Positions 36,900 to 44,777 of a stretch of DNA of 59,708 nt are shown here, piece after piece. Source of the stretch: a virus; the IMG/VR virus record IMGVR_UViG_3300008262_000463, positions 1 to 59,708 of that record; one strand, written 5' to 3'. Numbering within the stretch: position 1 is the stretch's first letter; every line of letters starts with the position of its first letter. Made by a program: the position numbers and the translations under genes. Under the pieces are notes generated by a model that saw nothing but the letters and a program-made list of their open reading frames with translations, did not search any database and had not been told where the DNA came from.

Positions 36900-38540
36900 C
36901 TATTTTGCAATCTGACTAAAATTGTTTTTCTTTTCAAATCTAATAATTGATCTGAATTTATCAAACAATTGGTCACCTTTATGTGATATGACAAATATGT
37001 TTGTATCTGAACCCATTTCATGTATCAGTTTTAAAAATTCTTCTGTGCCAGTACCATCTAATGATGAATCAAATACTTCATCAAGTATTAATAGATTGGT
37101 ATTAGTACTGTTCTTTAATTTTGCAATCTGTCTCCATGTAAACAATAGAGCCAAATCAATTCGCATCTTTTCACCTTCTGAAAAGTTTGCATAACTAAAT
37201 TCATCTCGGTGATTAATCAACTTATTCATGATTGGTAAGTACTGTCGAATAATCTTGGTTTTAATACCAGTATCTTTCAACAACGATCCAGCAAACTCAT
37301 AATATTGTTTTTCAACGGATAATTCTTCTTGCTTCTTTACCAACAGTCCAAGTTCTTCTTTAAGTTCTCGTAGTTTATCATTTGAACTTTCAATACTATC
37401 TTTATGTGTAGACAAAGCTTCTACTTCTTTTTGTAATTTGTCCACAAACTTATGTACTGCCGATATGGTTGAATTGTGTTTTACAATTTCATTATTGTGT
37501 GATGAAATGTGTTTGATGATTGAATGTATTTCTTCTATTCGTTGGTTTGCTTTAGCAATCTCCGTTGAGATTTCCGCAAGGCCTTCCCGTTGTGTAGTGA
37601 CTTTTGATTTTCTTTCGGTAACTTGTTCTGACTTGAATTCTCCGTCAATGATTTGTTTGCAGGTTGGGCAGTTGTCGTGTTCTTCATAGAAAGCAATATC
37701 CTTTTCATTTTTCTTAATGTTGGTTTCAATCTTGGATTCTAACTGTAACAGCTTTTTACTTTTCTTTTCTACGGAAACTTTATCTTGAATTTTTTTCTGG
37801 AGAACATCAATGTGTTTCTGGATTAATTCAATATCTCTTTGTAACCTAAAGTTTTGGTCTATACTAGATGCAATCTCTGCTTTCTTTTTGGCAATCTCCT
37901 CGTCATTACGATTTCTATGTTCTTCAATACTTTGTTTTTGGAAATTAATTCTTTCGGATGTCAAGTCCATTTCATACTTATTTTTTGTGGAAATGTCTTT
38001 GATACTAGACATCTTTTCTTTGACAATGCCATTCATCGATGAGAAGATACCAATGTCTAATAAATCTTCAATGATTGCTCGCCTGTCTGCTGGCGATAAC
38101 TGCATGAACGGAACAAATGAGGCCGAACCAAGAATCACCACTTGTGTAAATGATTTGTAGTTAATCTTTAGAATGAACTTCTCTAAGAACTCTTGATAGT
38201 CTTTTGCCTTAGCATCTTGGTCAAGTAACTTATCTCCAAGGTAAACTTCAAACACATTTGGCTTAATACCACGAATTACTTTATAATTCTTTTTACCAAT
38301 GGCAAATTCAACCTCAACAACACAAGCTTGCTGATTGATGGAGTTTAGTAATTGTGGTTTGTTTATCTTACGAAATGGTTTACCAAAAAGACCAAAACAC
38401 AATGCATCCAAAATAGTGGACTTACCCGCACCATTGTGACCAATAATGAGTGTGTTTGGTGATTTTTGAAAGTTGATTTCTGTAAATGCTTGGCCGGTAG
38501 ATAAAAAATTACACCATCTGACCTTTTGGAAGGTAATCAT
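36900..38540 (-). CDS. 46: Recombination endonuclease subunit gp46 (Rad50-like)
   Basis: A 546-residue SMC-like ATPase (T4: 560). GHNGAGKST at 34-42 is Walker A. Long coiled coils flank NCPTCKQ (CxxC zinc hook, middle). YANFSEGEKMRIDLALLF is the ABC signature, and NLLILDEVFDSSLD is Walker B. It works with gp47 to resect DNA ends for recombination-dependent replication and helps degrade host DNA. A small HNH gene and a 62-residue gene now separate it from gp47. Confidence 0.93.
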   Translation of the reverse strand: MITFQKVRWCNFLSTGQAFTEINFQKSPNTLIIGHNGAGKSTILDALCFGLFGKPFRKINKPQLLNSINQQACVVEVEFAIGKKNYKVIRGIKPNVFEVYLGDKLLDQDAKAKDYQEFLEKFILKINYKSFTQVVILGSASFVPFMQLSPADRRAIIEDLLDIGIFSSMNGIVKEKMSSIKDISTKNKYEMDLTSERINFQKQSIEEHRNRNDEEIAKKKAEIASSIDQNFRLQRDIELIQKHIDVLQKKIQDKVSVEKKSKKLLQLESKIETNIKKNEKDIAFYEEHDNCPTCKQIIDGEFKSEQVTERKSKVTTQREGLAEISTEIAKANQRIEEIHSIIKHISSHNNEIVKHNSTISAVHKFVDKLQKEVEALSTHKDSIESSNDKLRELKEELGLLVKKQEELSVEKQYYEFAGSLLKDTGIKTKIIRQYLPIMNKLINHRDEFSYANFSEGEKMRIDLALLFTWRQIAKLKNSTNTNLLILDEVFDSSLDGTGTEEFLKLIHEMGSDTNIFVISHKGDQLFDKFRSIIRFEKKNNFSQIAK

Positions 38541-38547
38541 ATTATAT

Positions 38548-39141
38548 TCATCGTTTCAGTAAATTTTGTTTCCATGGTAAAATTTGAAGGTTCTCTAATT
38601 TAGAAACTTCTTCTGGAGAAACACCTTTATCAAAAGATTCTCTCACACTTATTTTGTGGTCTAATTGATAACCATCGGCAACACCACATTTGGTTCTTTT
38701 GTAACCTTTTGGATTCAAAAGTAATTCATTCTCTTTATATGTTTGTTCCGACAATTTTGTTACTCTATTCCTATATCTTTTATATTCCGGAGTATCATCT
38801 TTCATTAAAGTTTTTCTATATTGTTCCGTTTGCATATAAGATTTATCGCAATGTTTCAATTTCAAAAGGTATTCTTCACTTCGATTTAAACATATTCTGG
38901 AACAATATTTTTGTTTAGCTGAAGGTACGGTTTCAAATTCTTTTTTGCAAAACAAACAATTTGTTTTATATTTTGTTATTATATTATTATGTTGTCCAGG
39001 TTTCAAGCCTCTAGGAACAGTTATGCCGTATTTTCTTCTGTGTCTACAAATGGTTGGTACAGAACAATTTAATATTTTGGCCAATTCTTTATTGGTTTTT
39101 GTGGAATCGGACAACAGTTTAATTTTTTCGTTTTCAGTCAT
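38548..39141 (-). CDS. HNH endonuclease between gp47 and gp46
   Basis: A 197-residue protein. The N-terminus (TNKELAKILNCSVPTICRHR) is a helix-turn-helix. NCLFCKKEFETVPSAKQKYC and SRICLNR are zinc cysteines. The C-terminus is GVADGYQLDHKISVRESF and PEEVSKLENLQILPWKQN, an HNH core (DH...N). The arrangement matches the HNH gene in gp43, so the two are related mobile endonucleases. A late promoter at 39159-39166 lies just upstream, with a TAGGAG ribosome site. Confidence 0.85.
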   Translation of the reverse strand: MTENEKIKLLSDSTKTNKELAKILNCSVPTICRHRRKYGITVPRGLKPGQHNNIITKYKTNCLFCKKEFETVPSAKQKYCSRICLNRSEEYLLKLKHCDKSYMQTEQYRKTLMKDDTPEYKRYRNRVTKLSEQTYKENELLLNPKGYKRTKCGVADGYQLDHKISVRESFDKGVSPEEVSKLENLQILPWKQNLLKR

Positions 39142-39158
39142 AGTATCTCCTATAACCT

Positions 39159-39166
39159 TATTTATA
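39159..39166 (-). promoter_or_regulatory. Late promoter (TATAAATA) of the HNH gene
   Basis: Perfect TATAAATA on the minus strand, 18 bases before the ATG at 39141. The leader would be about 12 bases but contains AGGAG. Late expression of a mobile endonuclease, as known for T4 I-TevI, would limit its early toxicity; this is inferred. Confidence 0.55.
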
Positions 39167-39171
39167 TAAAT

Positions 39172-39360
39172 CTACTTTTCCACCATACTTTTTGAAATCT
39201 TATCATAGTCTTTCATATTGGGTATGGTACAACGAGCACCACACCAATGGCACCACAATTGAATTTTTCCAGGTTCCAAATGTGGATTGGGTTTCATATG
39301 ATGCCAATTAAATTTGTGAGATATTTTCATCACAAAACGGTAAATATATCCTTTAATCAT
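39172..39360 (-). CDS. Conserved small protein with CHWCG motif
   Basis: A 62-residue protein. MIKGYIYRFVMKISHKFNWH is a basic, amphipathic start; GKIQLWCHWCGARCTI holds CxxCxxxC cysteines that could bind zinc. I recall similar small proteins next to gp47 in T4-like phages; function unknown. Its start overlaps the gp47 stop by four bases. Confidence 0.6.
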   Translation of the reverse strand: MIKGYIYRFVMKISHKFNWHHMKPNPHLEPGKIQLWCHWCGARCTIPNMKDYDKISKSMVEK

Positions 39361-40427
39361 GCCTGTTCTTGGTTTAATGCCTCAACATATAATTCTTTCA
39401 TCATAGTTTTCAGCTTTTCATTATCAATGTGATCTTCTTTTAGTGCATCAACATACTTGTTAATAATAGTAACAGTATCTTCTGCTTGATCAATCATATC
39501 ATCTTCTACACCTTCTGTCAAGTCAGTAAAATCTTCCGCAATGGTAATATCAATTGGATTGACATTGTACAGATTATTCATAAACTTATCAAAGAGGTAT
39601 GGGTTAGTTTTGTTAACCACCACAACCTTTACATAGGTATTGGTATACTTCTTTAAGTCCAAACCGTTAATTTCAGTAATTGATTTCTCTTTATCATCGT
39701 AGAGAATACGATAAAACATTATGTTAGGATTGACAATAAACTCAAGATCCCTACTATCCAAATCAAAAATGTGAAAGCCCCTAGCGTCATTATAATCTTG
39801 CCAAGTGAGTTCGTATGGGTTTCCAAGGTAGTGTATGTTTCCTTGAGAAGAGCGATGATGATAATGGCCACTAAAGACCATATCAAACTTAGAGAATAAA
39901 TCACGGTCTAATCCTTCATTTGATGGCATACCACGATGCATGGCAAATCCGGCAATTTCAAAATGGCCCATGCAAATGTCTGCCTGTGTTTGTTTTAACT
40001 GATCCATAGATTCCAGATGATTATCAGGACAAATCCATGGCATCATACAAATTGCGGTACCACCAACATAAATTGTGTGTGGTGCATCGATAACTGTAAT
40101 GTTGTTATATTCACGCAACAACAAGTCAACAGAATTTACTTCATTGGTATTCTTGAAATATGTATCGTGGTTACCGGCAAGCATATGAACTTTAATATTT
40201 CTTTTTGCCAGTTCATCAAAGAACATATCTTTTGTCCTTTTGAGTGAATAAAAGTTTACATATTTCCTACGATCAAACGTATCACCGAGTATAAGGACAG
40301 TATCGATGCCATTACTGTCAAGATGTGGAAAAAATACTCCTGAATAAAACTTTTCATAATAATCAAGAAAGTGCTGTGAATCGTTCCTTGCTCCAAAGTG
40401 TTGATCGGTTATTATCGCTATTTTCAT
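39357..40427 (-). CDS. 47: Recombination endonuclease subunit gp47 (Mre11-like)
   Basis: A 356-residue metallophosphoesterase (T4: 339). DQHFGARND, LILGDTFDRRKYVN, LAGNHDTYFK, CMGHFEIAG and FSGHYHHRS are the ordered metal-binding motifs. It is the nuclease partner of gp46. The N-terminus is overlapped by the end of a 62-residue gene (40363-40551). Confidence 0.93.
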   Translation of the reverse strand: MKIAIITDQHFGARNDSQHFLDYYEKFYSGVFFPHLDSNGIDTVLILGDTFDRRKYVNFYSLKRTKDMFFDELAKRNIKVHMLAGNHDTYFKNTNEVNSVDLLLREYNNITVIDAPHTIYVGGTAICMMPWICPDNHLESMDQLKQTQADICMGHFEIAGFAMHRGMPSNEGLDRDLFSKFDMVFSGHYHHRSSQGNIHYLGNPYELTWQDYNDARGFHIFDLDSRDLEFIVNPNIMFYRILYDDKEKSITEINGLDLKKYTNTYVKVVVVNKTNPYLFDKFMNNLYNVNPIDITIAEDFTDLTEGVEDDMIDQAEDTVTIINKYVDALKEDHIDNEKLKTMMKELYVEALNQEQA

Positions 40428-40551
40428 ATTTAATCTCTATAACAAAGTCTTTTGACATTTCTTCTGCAAATTTAGCTGCATCGGTTATATCTTTAAAGTA
40501 TTTAAAAAACCTAAAACATTCATCTTTTCCACACCAACTAACTTTATACAT
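40363..40551 (-). CDS. Conserved small protein overlapping gp47
   Basis: A 62-residue protein, MYKVSWCGKDECFRFFKYFK, DAAKFAEEMSKDFVIEIKYE. A small family with this start and an FVIEIK strand is one I recall between gp55 and gp47; function unknown. The last 21 codons overlap the gp47 start region in another frame, so the C-terminal 20 residues may be a non-conserved extension. It starts five bases after the gp55 stop. Confidence 0.55.
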   Translation of the reverse strand: MYKVSWCGKDECFRFFKYFKDITDAAKFAEEMSKDFVIEIKYENSDNNRSTLWSKERFTALS

Positions 40552-40555
40552 GATA

Positions 40556-41089
40556 TCACTCTCCTAAGAACTTTTCAATACCTTTTATCTTCTTTGCCGT
40601 TTTCTTAGCCTTTTTACCTTCTTCATAATTCTCAATGAATTCGGCAATATTCTCATATAATTCAAACTGTCTAGTTGTACCATCTTCCAATTCCATCATT
40701 TCATATTCATCTAGAATACCAAACATCTCTGTGGACTTATACTTGACATATAACTGTTTCTTTTCCTTTTGTATCCTACGGAGAAAAGCAAAGTAAATTA
40801 TCTGTGTAAAGTATGCAAATGGATTTTTAGATTTGGTGGGATCAAAATTGTCAAAGTACATCAAACAGTTTTCAATGCCATCTGAAATCATTTCATCACG
40901 ATAGGTATAGTTTATGAAGTTAGGTTTGTGAGACAGACCTTCTGCAATCTTCATAAAACATTCTCCTATGTAATTTGGTATAGGAGGTTCTTCTGTCTTA
41001 TTCTTCTTTGCAAGTTTTTTGGCCTTCTTGTAGTCCACTAAGGCCTGTAGGAAGTCTGCGTTATTGATATAGTGTTTTTCTTTTTTCAT
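40556..41089 (-). CDS. 55: Late sigma factor gp55
   Basis: Start taken as the ATG at 41089 (MKKEKHYINNADFL); a GTG at 41098 is possible. The 177-residue protein (T4: 185) contains INYTYRDEMISDGIENCLMY and FDPTKSKNPFAYFTQIIYFA, a region-2-like segment that recognises the late -10 box. It directs host RNA polymerase to TATAAATA promoters such as those marked in this window; in T4 it needs gp33 and the gp45 clamp for full activity. Confidence 0.9.
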   Translation of the reverse strand: MKKEKHYINNADFLQALVDYKKAKKLAKKNKTEEPPIPNYIGECFMKIAEGLSHKPNFINYTYRDEMISDGIENCLMYFDNFDPTKSKNPFAYFTQIIYFAFLRRIQKEKKQLYVKYKSTEMFGILDEYEMMELEDGTTRQFELYENIAEFIENYEEGKKAKKTAKKIKGIEKFLGE

Positions 41090-41107
41090 AATTACCACAT
41101 AATGTTA

Positions 41108-41127
41108 TTGACAAAGTGTTGACAAAG
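41108..41127 (+). repeat. Direct repeat of TTGACAAAG
   Basis: TTGACAAAG occurs at 41108-41116 and 41119-41127 in the short gap upstream of gp55. With TAAAGT at 41131 the first copy makes a plus-strand -35/-10 pair with 17-base spacing, which would read against uvsW. It may instead be an operator or coincidence. Confidence 0.35.
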
Positions 41128-41160
41128 GTGTAAAGTCTCGGTGTGCTCGGATGAAATATA

Positions 41161-41559
41161 TTAATGGATTATATCTTTATCACCAGGCATATCTCTAAGA
41201 TGATTCATAATTTCTTCGATATCTTCTTCAAAGGTATCAGGATCTTCTATCTGATCTTTAATAATTTTTTTTGCTTTTAATAGGTCAGATATTTTTTTCA
41301 CAGTATTATTATAATATTCAATGAAGTCTTCCGATGGTTCAATCATGCACAATATATCTTTATCGGTAAGAGTAACTTCGTTTGTTTTAACTAGTTGTAC
41401 AGGCAACCAATGTGTCATTCCTAATATTGGCATCCCATTACGAGATGTTATTTCAACTACCATAGGATGCGATACATTATAAACACCACTAGTATTACTG
41501 GATATTGTTCCGATAATATCTTCGCCATTCTGTAACCTGACCATTTTGATATTATCCAT
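41161..41559 (-). CDS. Sm-like phage protein, second copy
   Basis: A 132-residue protein. MVRLQNGEDIIGTISSNTSG and YNVSHPMVVEITSRNGMPIL, then ILCMIEPSEDFIEYYNN are the pattern of the Sm-like protein at 23060-23371 (KLITGEDILGE ... VYSYEPAEDFKQNY). It has an added acidic helical C-terminus (about 95-132). RNA binding is possible but untested. It overlaps uvsW by eight bases. Confidence 0.6.
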   Translation of the reverse strand: MDNIKMVRLQNGEDIIGTISSNTSGVYNVSHPMVVEITSRNGMPILGMTHWLPVQLVKTNEVTLTDKDILCMIEPSEDFIEYYNNTVKKISDLLKAKKIIKDQIEDPDTFEEDIEEIMNHLRDMPGDKDIIH

Positions 41560-43039
41560 TTTTTAATCCTATTTTATAAATCTTGAAAGGAAACTGCTCT
41601 TCATTATATATCTTTGTCCTTTCAATGAAATGTTTTAGTGTAAAGTTCATATGTTTTTTGTATCTTAAATCATCTGCAATGTCATAGAGTGTTGCAACTT
41701 CTTTACCTTCATTCTGTCTTAATCCACGACCAATACTTTGTAGAGTACGAATCGTAGACTTTGTTGGCATTGCAAAAATAATATTGTGGAGATTTTTAAT
41801 ATTGATACCTGTTGAAAAAGTACCAAAAGATGCCACGATGATGGCATCATTTTCTATCTCCATAATTTTTCTTATTTCTTCTCTATCTTCGGCTTCTACT
41901 CCGCCATGTACAAAGAATACTTTTCTTTCGCCTATATTTTTTGTATCTTTAATTAAATTGTATAATATCTTGCCATGTTTGTCAACCATCTGATATAGTA
42001 CGAGAGTATTTTTCTGTAAAGATACCGCAAGATTTTTTATGAACTTGTTTCTCTGTTCATTTTCTATTAGATACTTGATCTCATCTTGATATGTTTTGTC
42101 TTTCAGTTTAAGACAATCTTCATCTGTATGTTTTATGACCAAACATTTAATATCAAAGTTTGATAGTTTGCCTTTGTCGATAAGTTCTTTAGTTGATATT
42201 ACTTTTTCTACTTCACCAAAAAGACCTTCTAATACTAACTTGTGTGTTTTTGTACCATCTAAAGTACCAGTAAGACCTATTCTATATTTGGCTTTTGTGC
42301 AAGAAGTAAGTATCGTTGTTAGAGATTGTGCTTTGAATAGGTGTGCTTCATCACCTATGATATAATCAAACTGTTCGAAATATTCTTTTGGTAATTTATA
42401 TAACGATTGCCATGTAGAAATAATTACAGGAAGTGTTGATTCTTTTTCTTTACCTTGATATATTCTATGTACATTATTCTGTGAATCAAAACCGTAATCA
42501 GAAAAATCAGAATACAATTGTTCCACAAGAGAAGTGGTTGGTACAATTATGAGGCCTTTAAGTTTTTGATAATCTAATAATTGTCTTACGATTAGATAAA
42601 TTATGAGAGATTTACCAGAAGCGGTAGGAGATAATATCAAAGCTCTGCGTTGTTGCATCACATGAATGAATGCTTTGATCTGATGTTCGTTTGCCGTTAT
42701 AGGCCGATCTGCTGATTCTAAATTAAGTGATTCTGCAAACTTCTGTGCATGATATACTGAAAATTCATCTTGAACATCCAGATTATCTTGTATTTCAAAA
42801 GTGTAATTTCTTTCTTTACAGAACAGTTGAAGATAAGAAAGTAATCCGATATAGAGGCAATTATTTCTTAAATCAAAAAGTCTTATCTTTCCATCCCATA
42901 TTCGATTACGATATGCAGGAACAAATTGGTATCCTGGTACGAAAAATGTAAAGTATTCTGATAACTCTTTTGCAAAATGTTTCTCACAAGTTACCTTTAA
43001 ATATACCTCATTGACTTTGTTAATTAATAAATCACTCAT
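41552..43039 (-). CDS. uvsW: UvsW helicase
   Basis: A 495-residue superfamily 2 helicase. The N-terminus has a small double-strand binding domain (AKELSEYFTFFVPGYQFVPA). LSPTASGKS (137-144) is Walker A, DYIIGDEAHLF is motif II, RIGLTGTLDG is motif III, and IVASFGTFSTGINIKNLHNI with QSIGRGLRQNEGK form motifs V and VI. It unwinds R-loops and branched DNA, switching replication from origin- to recombination-dependent mode. Its start overlaps the upstream gene by four bases. Confidence 0.92.
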   Translation of the reverse strand: MSDLLINKVNEVYLKVTCEKHFAKELSEYFTFFVPGYQFVPAYRNRIWDGKIRLFDLRNNCLYIGLLSYLQLFCKERNYTFEIQDNLDVQDEFSVYHAQKFAESLNLESADRPITANEHQIKAFIHVMQQRRALILSPTASGKSLIIYLIVRQLLDYQKLKGLIIVPTTSLVEQLYSDFSDYGFDSQNNVHRIYQGKEKESTLPVIISTWQSLYKLPKEYFEQFDYIIGDEAHLFKAQSLTTILTSCTKAKYRIGLTGTLDGTKTHKLVLEGLFGEVEKVISTKELIDKGKLSNFDIKCLVIKHTDEDCLKLKDKTYQDEIKYLIENEQRNKFIKNLAVSLQKNTLVLYQMVDKHGKILYNLIKDTKNIGERKVFFVHGGVEAEDREEIRKIMEIENDAIIVASFGTFSTGINIKNLHNIIFAMPTKSTIRTLQSIGRGLRQNEGKEVATLYDIADDLRYKKHMNFTLKHFIERTKIYNEEQFPFKIYKIGLKNG

Positions 43040-43674
43040 TCTTTTTTATCAAATTGATAGAACCATGAATCTGGAGTACCAACACTCCATTTAGAAACAT
43101 TTTCTACCGAATATATTTCTGTGGGTATTTTAAAATCAGGATTTTTTGTAACTGGAGGAACAAGTGATACATCATACCACAAACATCTATTGTTTGGTTG
43201 ACAGGCAAATTGACCATTGTCTAGTTGTATAAAGTTATAAGATTTATGTTCTTGAACACCTTCTGAAAAACTGGTGTCAATTCTATTTAAATCTGGTGCT
43301 GCAAAATCTATTGTAAAAAGGTATTTACCAAAATAAAATTGTTTGTCTTTACCAAAATATTTTACTTTAAGTCCACGCAAATTAGATTTTTCTATGACCG
43401 CCATATCATATGAGAGGCAATCCCATATTTGCAAATGATCTAAAGGTAAATGTTGATCTACAGATTTCCAAACATAAGCTGAAATTGGCAGTTTATCAAA
43501 CAAAGCACCATAGTCAGTTAACATACATTCAATACGAAACGCTTGACCTTTAATTGCTTTTGCGGTCATCCATACACAAGGTTCTAATTCTCCATGACCT
43601 TTTTCATGGTTATAAAGAAACTCTTTGCGTACAAAACATTTTATTGGTGGTATATTAACAACTAAAAAAGACAT
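43036..43674 (-). CDS. Conserved hypothetical protein between uvsY and uvsW
   Basis: A 212-residue protein. It starts MSFLVVNIPPIKCFVRKEFL, followed by LEPCVWMTAKAIKGQAFRIE, LPLDHLQIWDCLSYDMAVIE and YFGKYLFTIDFAAPD. It is beta-rich, aromatic and without membrane segments. I recall the same protein in this position in cyanophages; no function is assigned. Its position between uvsY and uvsW suggests a link with recombination or with the virion, and nothing decides between them. Confidence 0.6.
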   Translation of the reverse strand: MSFLVVNIPPIKCFVRKEFLYNHEKGHGELEPCVWMTAKAIKGQAFRIECMLTDYGALFDKLPISAYVWKSVDQHLPLDHLQIWDCLSYDMAVIEKSNLRGLKVKYFGKDKQFYFGKYLFTIDFAAPDLNRIDTSFSEGVQEHKSYNFIQLDNGQFACQPNNRCLWYDVSLVPPVTKNPDFKIPTEIYSVENVSKWSVGTPDSWFYQFDKKE

Positions 43675-44109
43675 TTATTGTCCTCCTATGAATTTTTCCC
43701 ACGATATAAAGTCACGCAATTGCCATGTTCTCTGTTTCAATTCATTCAGAATAGATTCCAAAACAGAAATAGTTTCTTCATGGTATACTTTCTTTTCTAG
43801 AAGTTTAATCAAATCTCCGTCTGCCTCAAGATATGTGGTTATGTCAGATTTCAAAGTAAATTGAAATGGTTCCCACCCGTAACTTTGCAGTTCTTCTTGA
43901 GACATTTTACCTGTGTAGTATTCCCACTTTATTTTCCGCATACGCAAGTAATCAAACTGTGCCTTTTTTGAGGCAATCTTATGTTTGGTAAGTATTGCAA
44001 GATATTTGTTGTGGAGTTTAGGTATCTTCAACAGTTCTTTTCCAGGTTCAGTCTGGTCAATATCTGTGTCTGTTTCCCAATTCTTCAATACGTGTTCTAA
44101 AGTTTCCAT
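43675..44109 (-). CDS. uvsY: UvsY recombination mediator
   Basis: A 144-residue helical protein (T4: 137). Identified by position before uvsW and by segments LAILTKHKIASKKAQFDYLR, MRKIKWEYYTGKMSQEEL and LKSDITTYLEADGDLIKLLE, which follow the T4 pattern (KKEM...KLDYYSG...LSADKDVL). It loads UvsX onto gp32-coated single-stranded DNA. A possible promoter is at 44142-44170. Confidence 0.85.
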   Translation of the reverse strand: METLEHVLKNWETDTDIDQTEPGKELLKIPKLHNKYLAILTKHKIASKKAQFDYLRMRKIKWEYYTGKMSQEELQSYGWEPFQFTLKSDITTYLEADGDLIKLLEKKVYHEETISVLESILNELKQRTWQLRDFISWEKFIGGQ

Positions 44110-44141
44110 AATTTATAATAAAAAAGTAACATTAAACCTAT

Positions 44142-44170
44142 AATCTAACATAAAAGATGTTAGAAGTCAA
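44142..44170 (-). promoter_or_regulatory. Possible sigma-70 promoter of uvsY
   Basis: Minus strand: TTGACT (44170-44165), 17-base spacer, TAGATT (44147-44142). Spacing is right; the -10 box is poor. It lies just past the end of the broken tail-tube gene. Confidence 0.4.
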
Positions 44171-44173
44171 GCT

Positions 44174-44629
44174 TTATGTTAGAGATTCAAATTCAAAGTA
44201 ATCGTAAGTAAAGGTTGCCGTTGCGGTCATAATATCATCCGCAGACATTTTGGTATCAAACTGTAAGTCTGATAAAGAGATAGGAAATGCATTAACGAAT
44301 CTAACTCTCAATTTTGGATTGTTCAAATTATTTAAAACGGTTAAAGTGGCATCAGAATAATTCTTTAATGCCGTTCTTTCGGTTCTGGTATATCGGTTCT
44401 GTAGAGAAGTAAGTCTTTTTCTTTCATCAAAACTAGTAGGAGAAGCTATAGAAAGAAACCAGTCATGGAGATGTCTCCAAGTGTCTAGGTTCTCATCAAT
44501 ATTAAAGTCTATATTCAGTTGATTGTATGTTATTTTGTTACCAGGTGCATATATGTCGGCATTTTGTTTGTTAGAGTTATTTCTTGTTGAATGAATACCA
44601 TCTTTAACTGGAGTTCTTTTAACTGTTGG
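44174..44629 (-). pseudogene. gp19-like tail-tube gene without its 5' end
   Basis: An open frame of 151 codons, closed by TAA (44174-44176) and by an upstream stop at 44630-44632, with no ATG or GTG before its last third. It encodes YAPGNKITYNQLNIDFNID, NLDTWRHLHDWFLSI, YSDATLTVLNNLNNPKLRVR, NAFPISLSDLQFDT and TATATFTYDYFEFES. This order matches the C-terminal two thirds of gp19-type tail tubes, including gp19 in this window (FADWSVQILNDEDF, MYPLDLAPIDLDWGSND). The N-terminal about 40-50 residues are missing, and the region upstream belongs to an unrelated small gene in another frame. I read it as a decayed paralogue. Confidence 0.65.
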
Positions 44630-44703
44630 TTATAGAATTCCAATTCTTTAATTTTTCTGGAACGAATGTCCAGTAGGTCAGACATTAATAGTATTTCGCT
44701 CAT
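44530..44703 (-). CDS. Small helical protein after gp23, possibly truncated
   Basis: From the ATG at 44703, 57 residues: MSEILLMSDLLDIRSRKIKE, then LEFYNQQLKELQLKMVFIQQ and EITLTNKMPTYMHLVTK. The middle is a coiled-coil helix and the QQEI-LT end is the kind that is usually followed by another helix. The last 100 bases overlap the open frame of the tail-tube remnant, so the gene may have lost its own 3' end at that junction. Function unknown. Confidence 0.45.
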   Translation of the reverse strand: MSEILLMSDLLDIRSRKIKELEFYNQQLKELQLKMVFIQQEITLTNKMPTYMHLVTK

Positions 44704-44720
44704 ATTACTATTTATGAGCC

Positions 44721-44751
44721 AAAAAAAAAGGACCTCCGAAGAGGTCCTTTT
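44721..44751 (-). terminator. Terminator after gp23, UUCG loop
   Basis: Minus strand: GGACCTC-TTCG-GAGGTCC followed by nine T. It ends the capsid transcript 27 bases after the gp23 stop. Confidence 0.92.
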
Positions 44752-44777
44752 AACTATCACTCTACGGTGACTTAATA

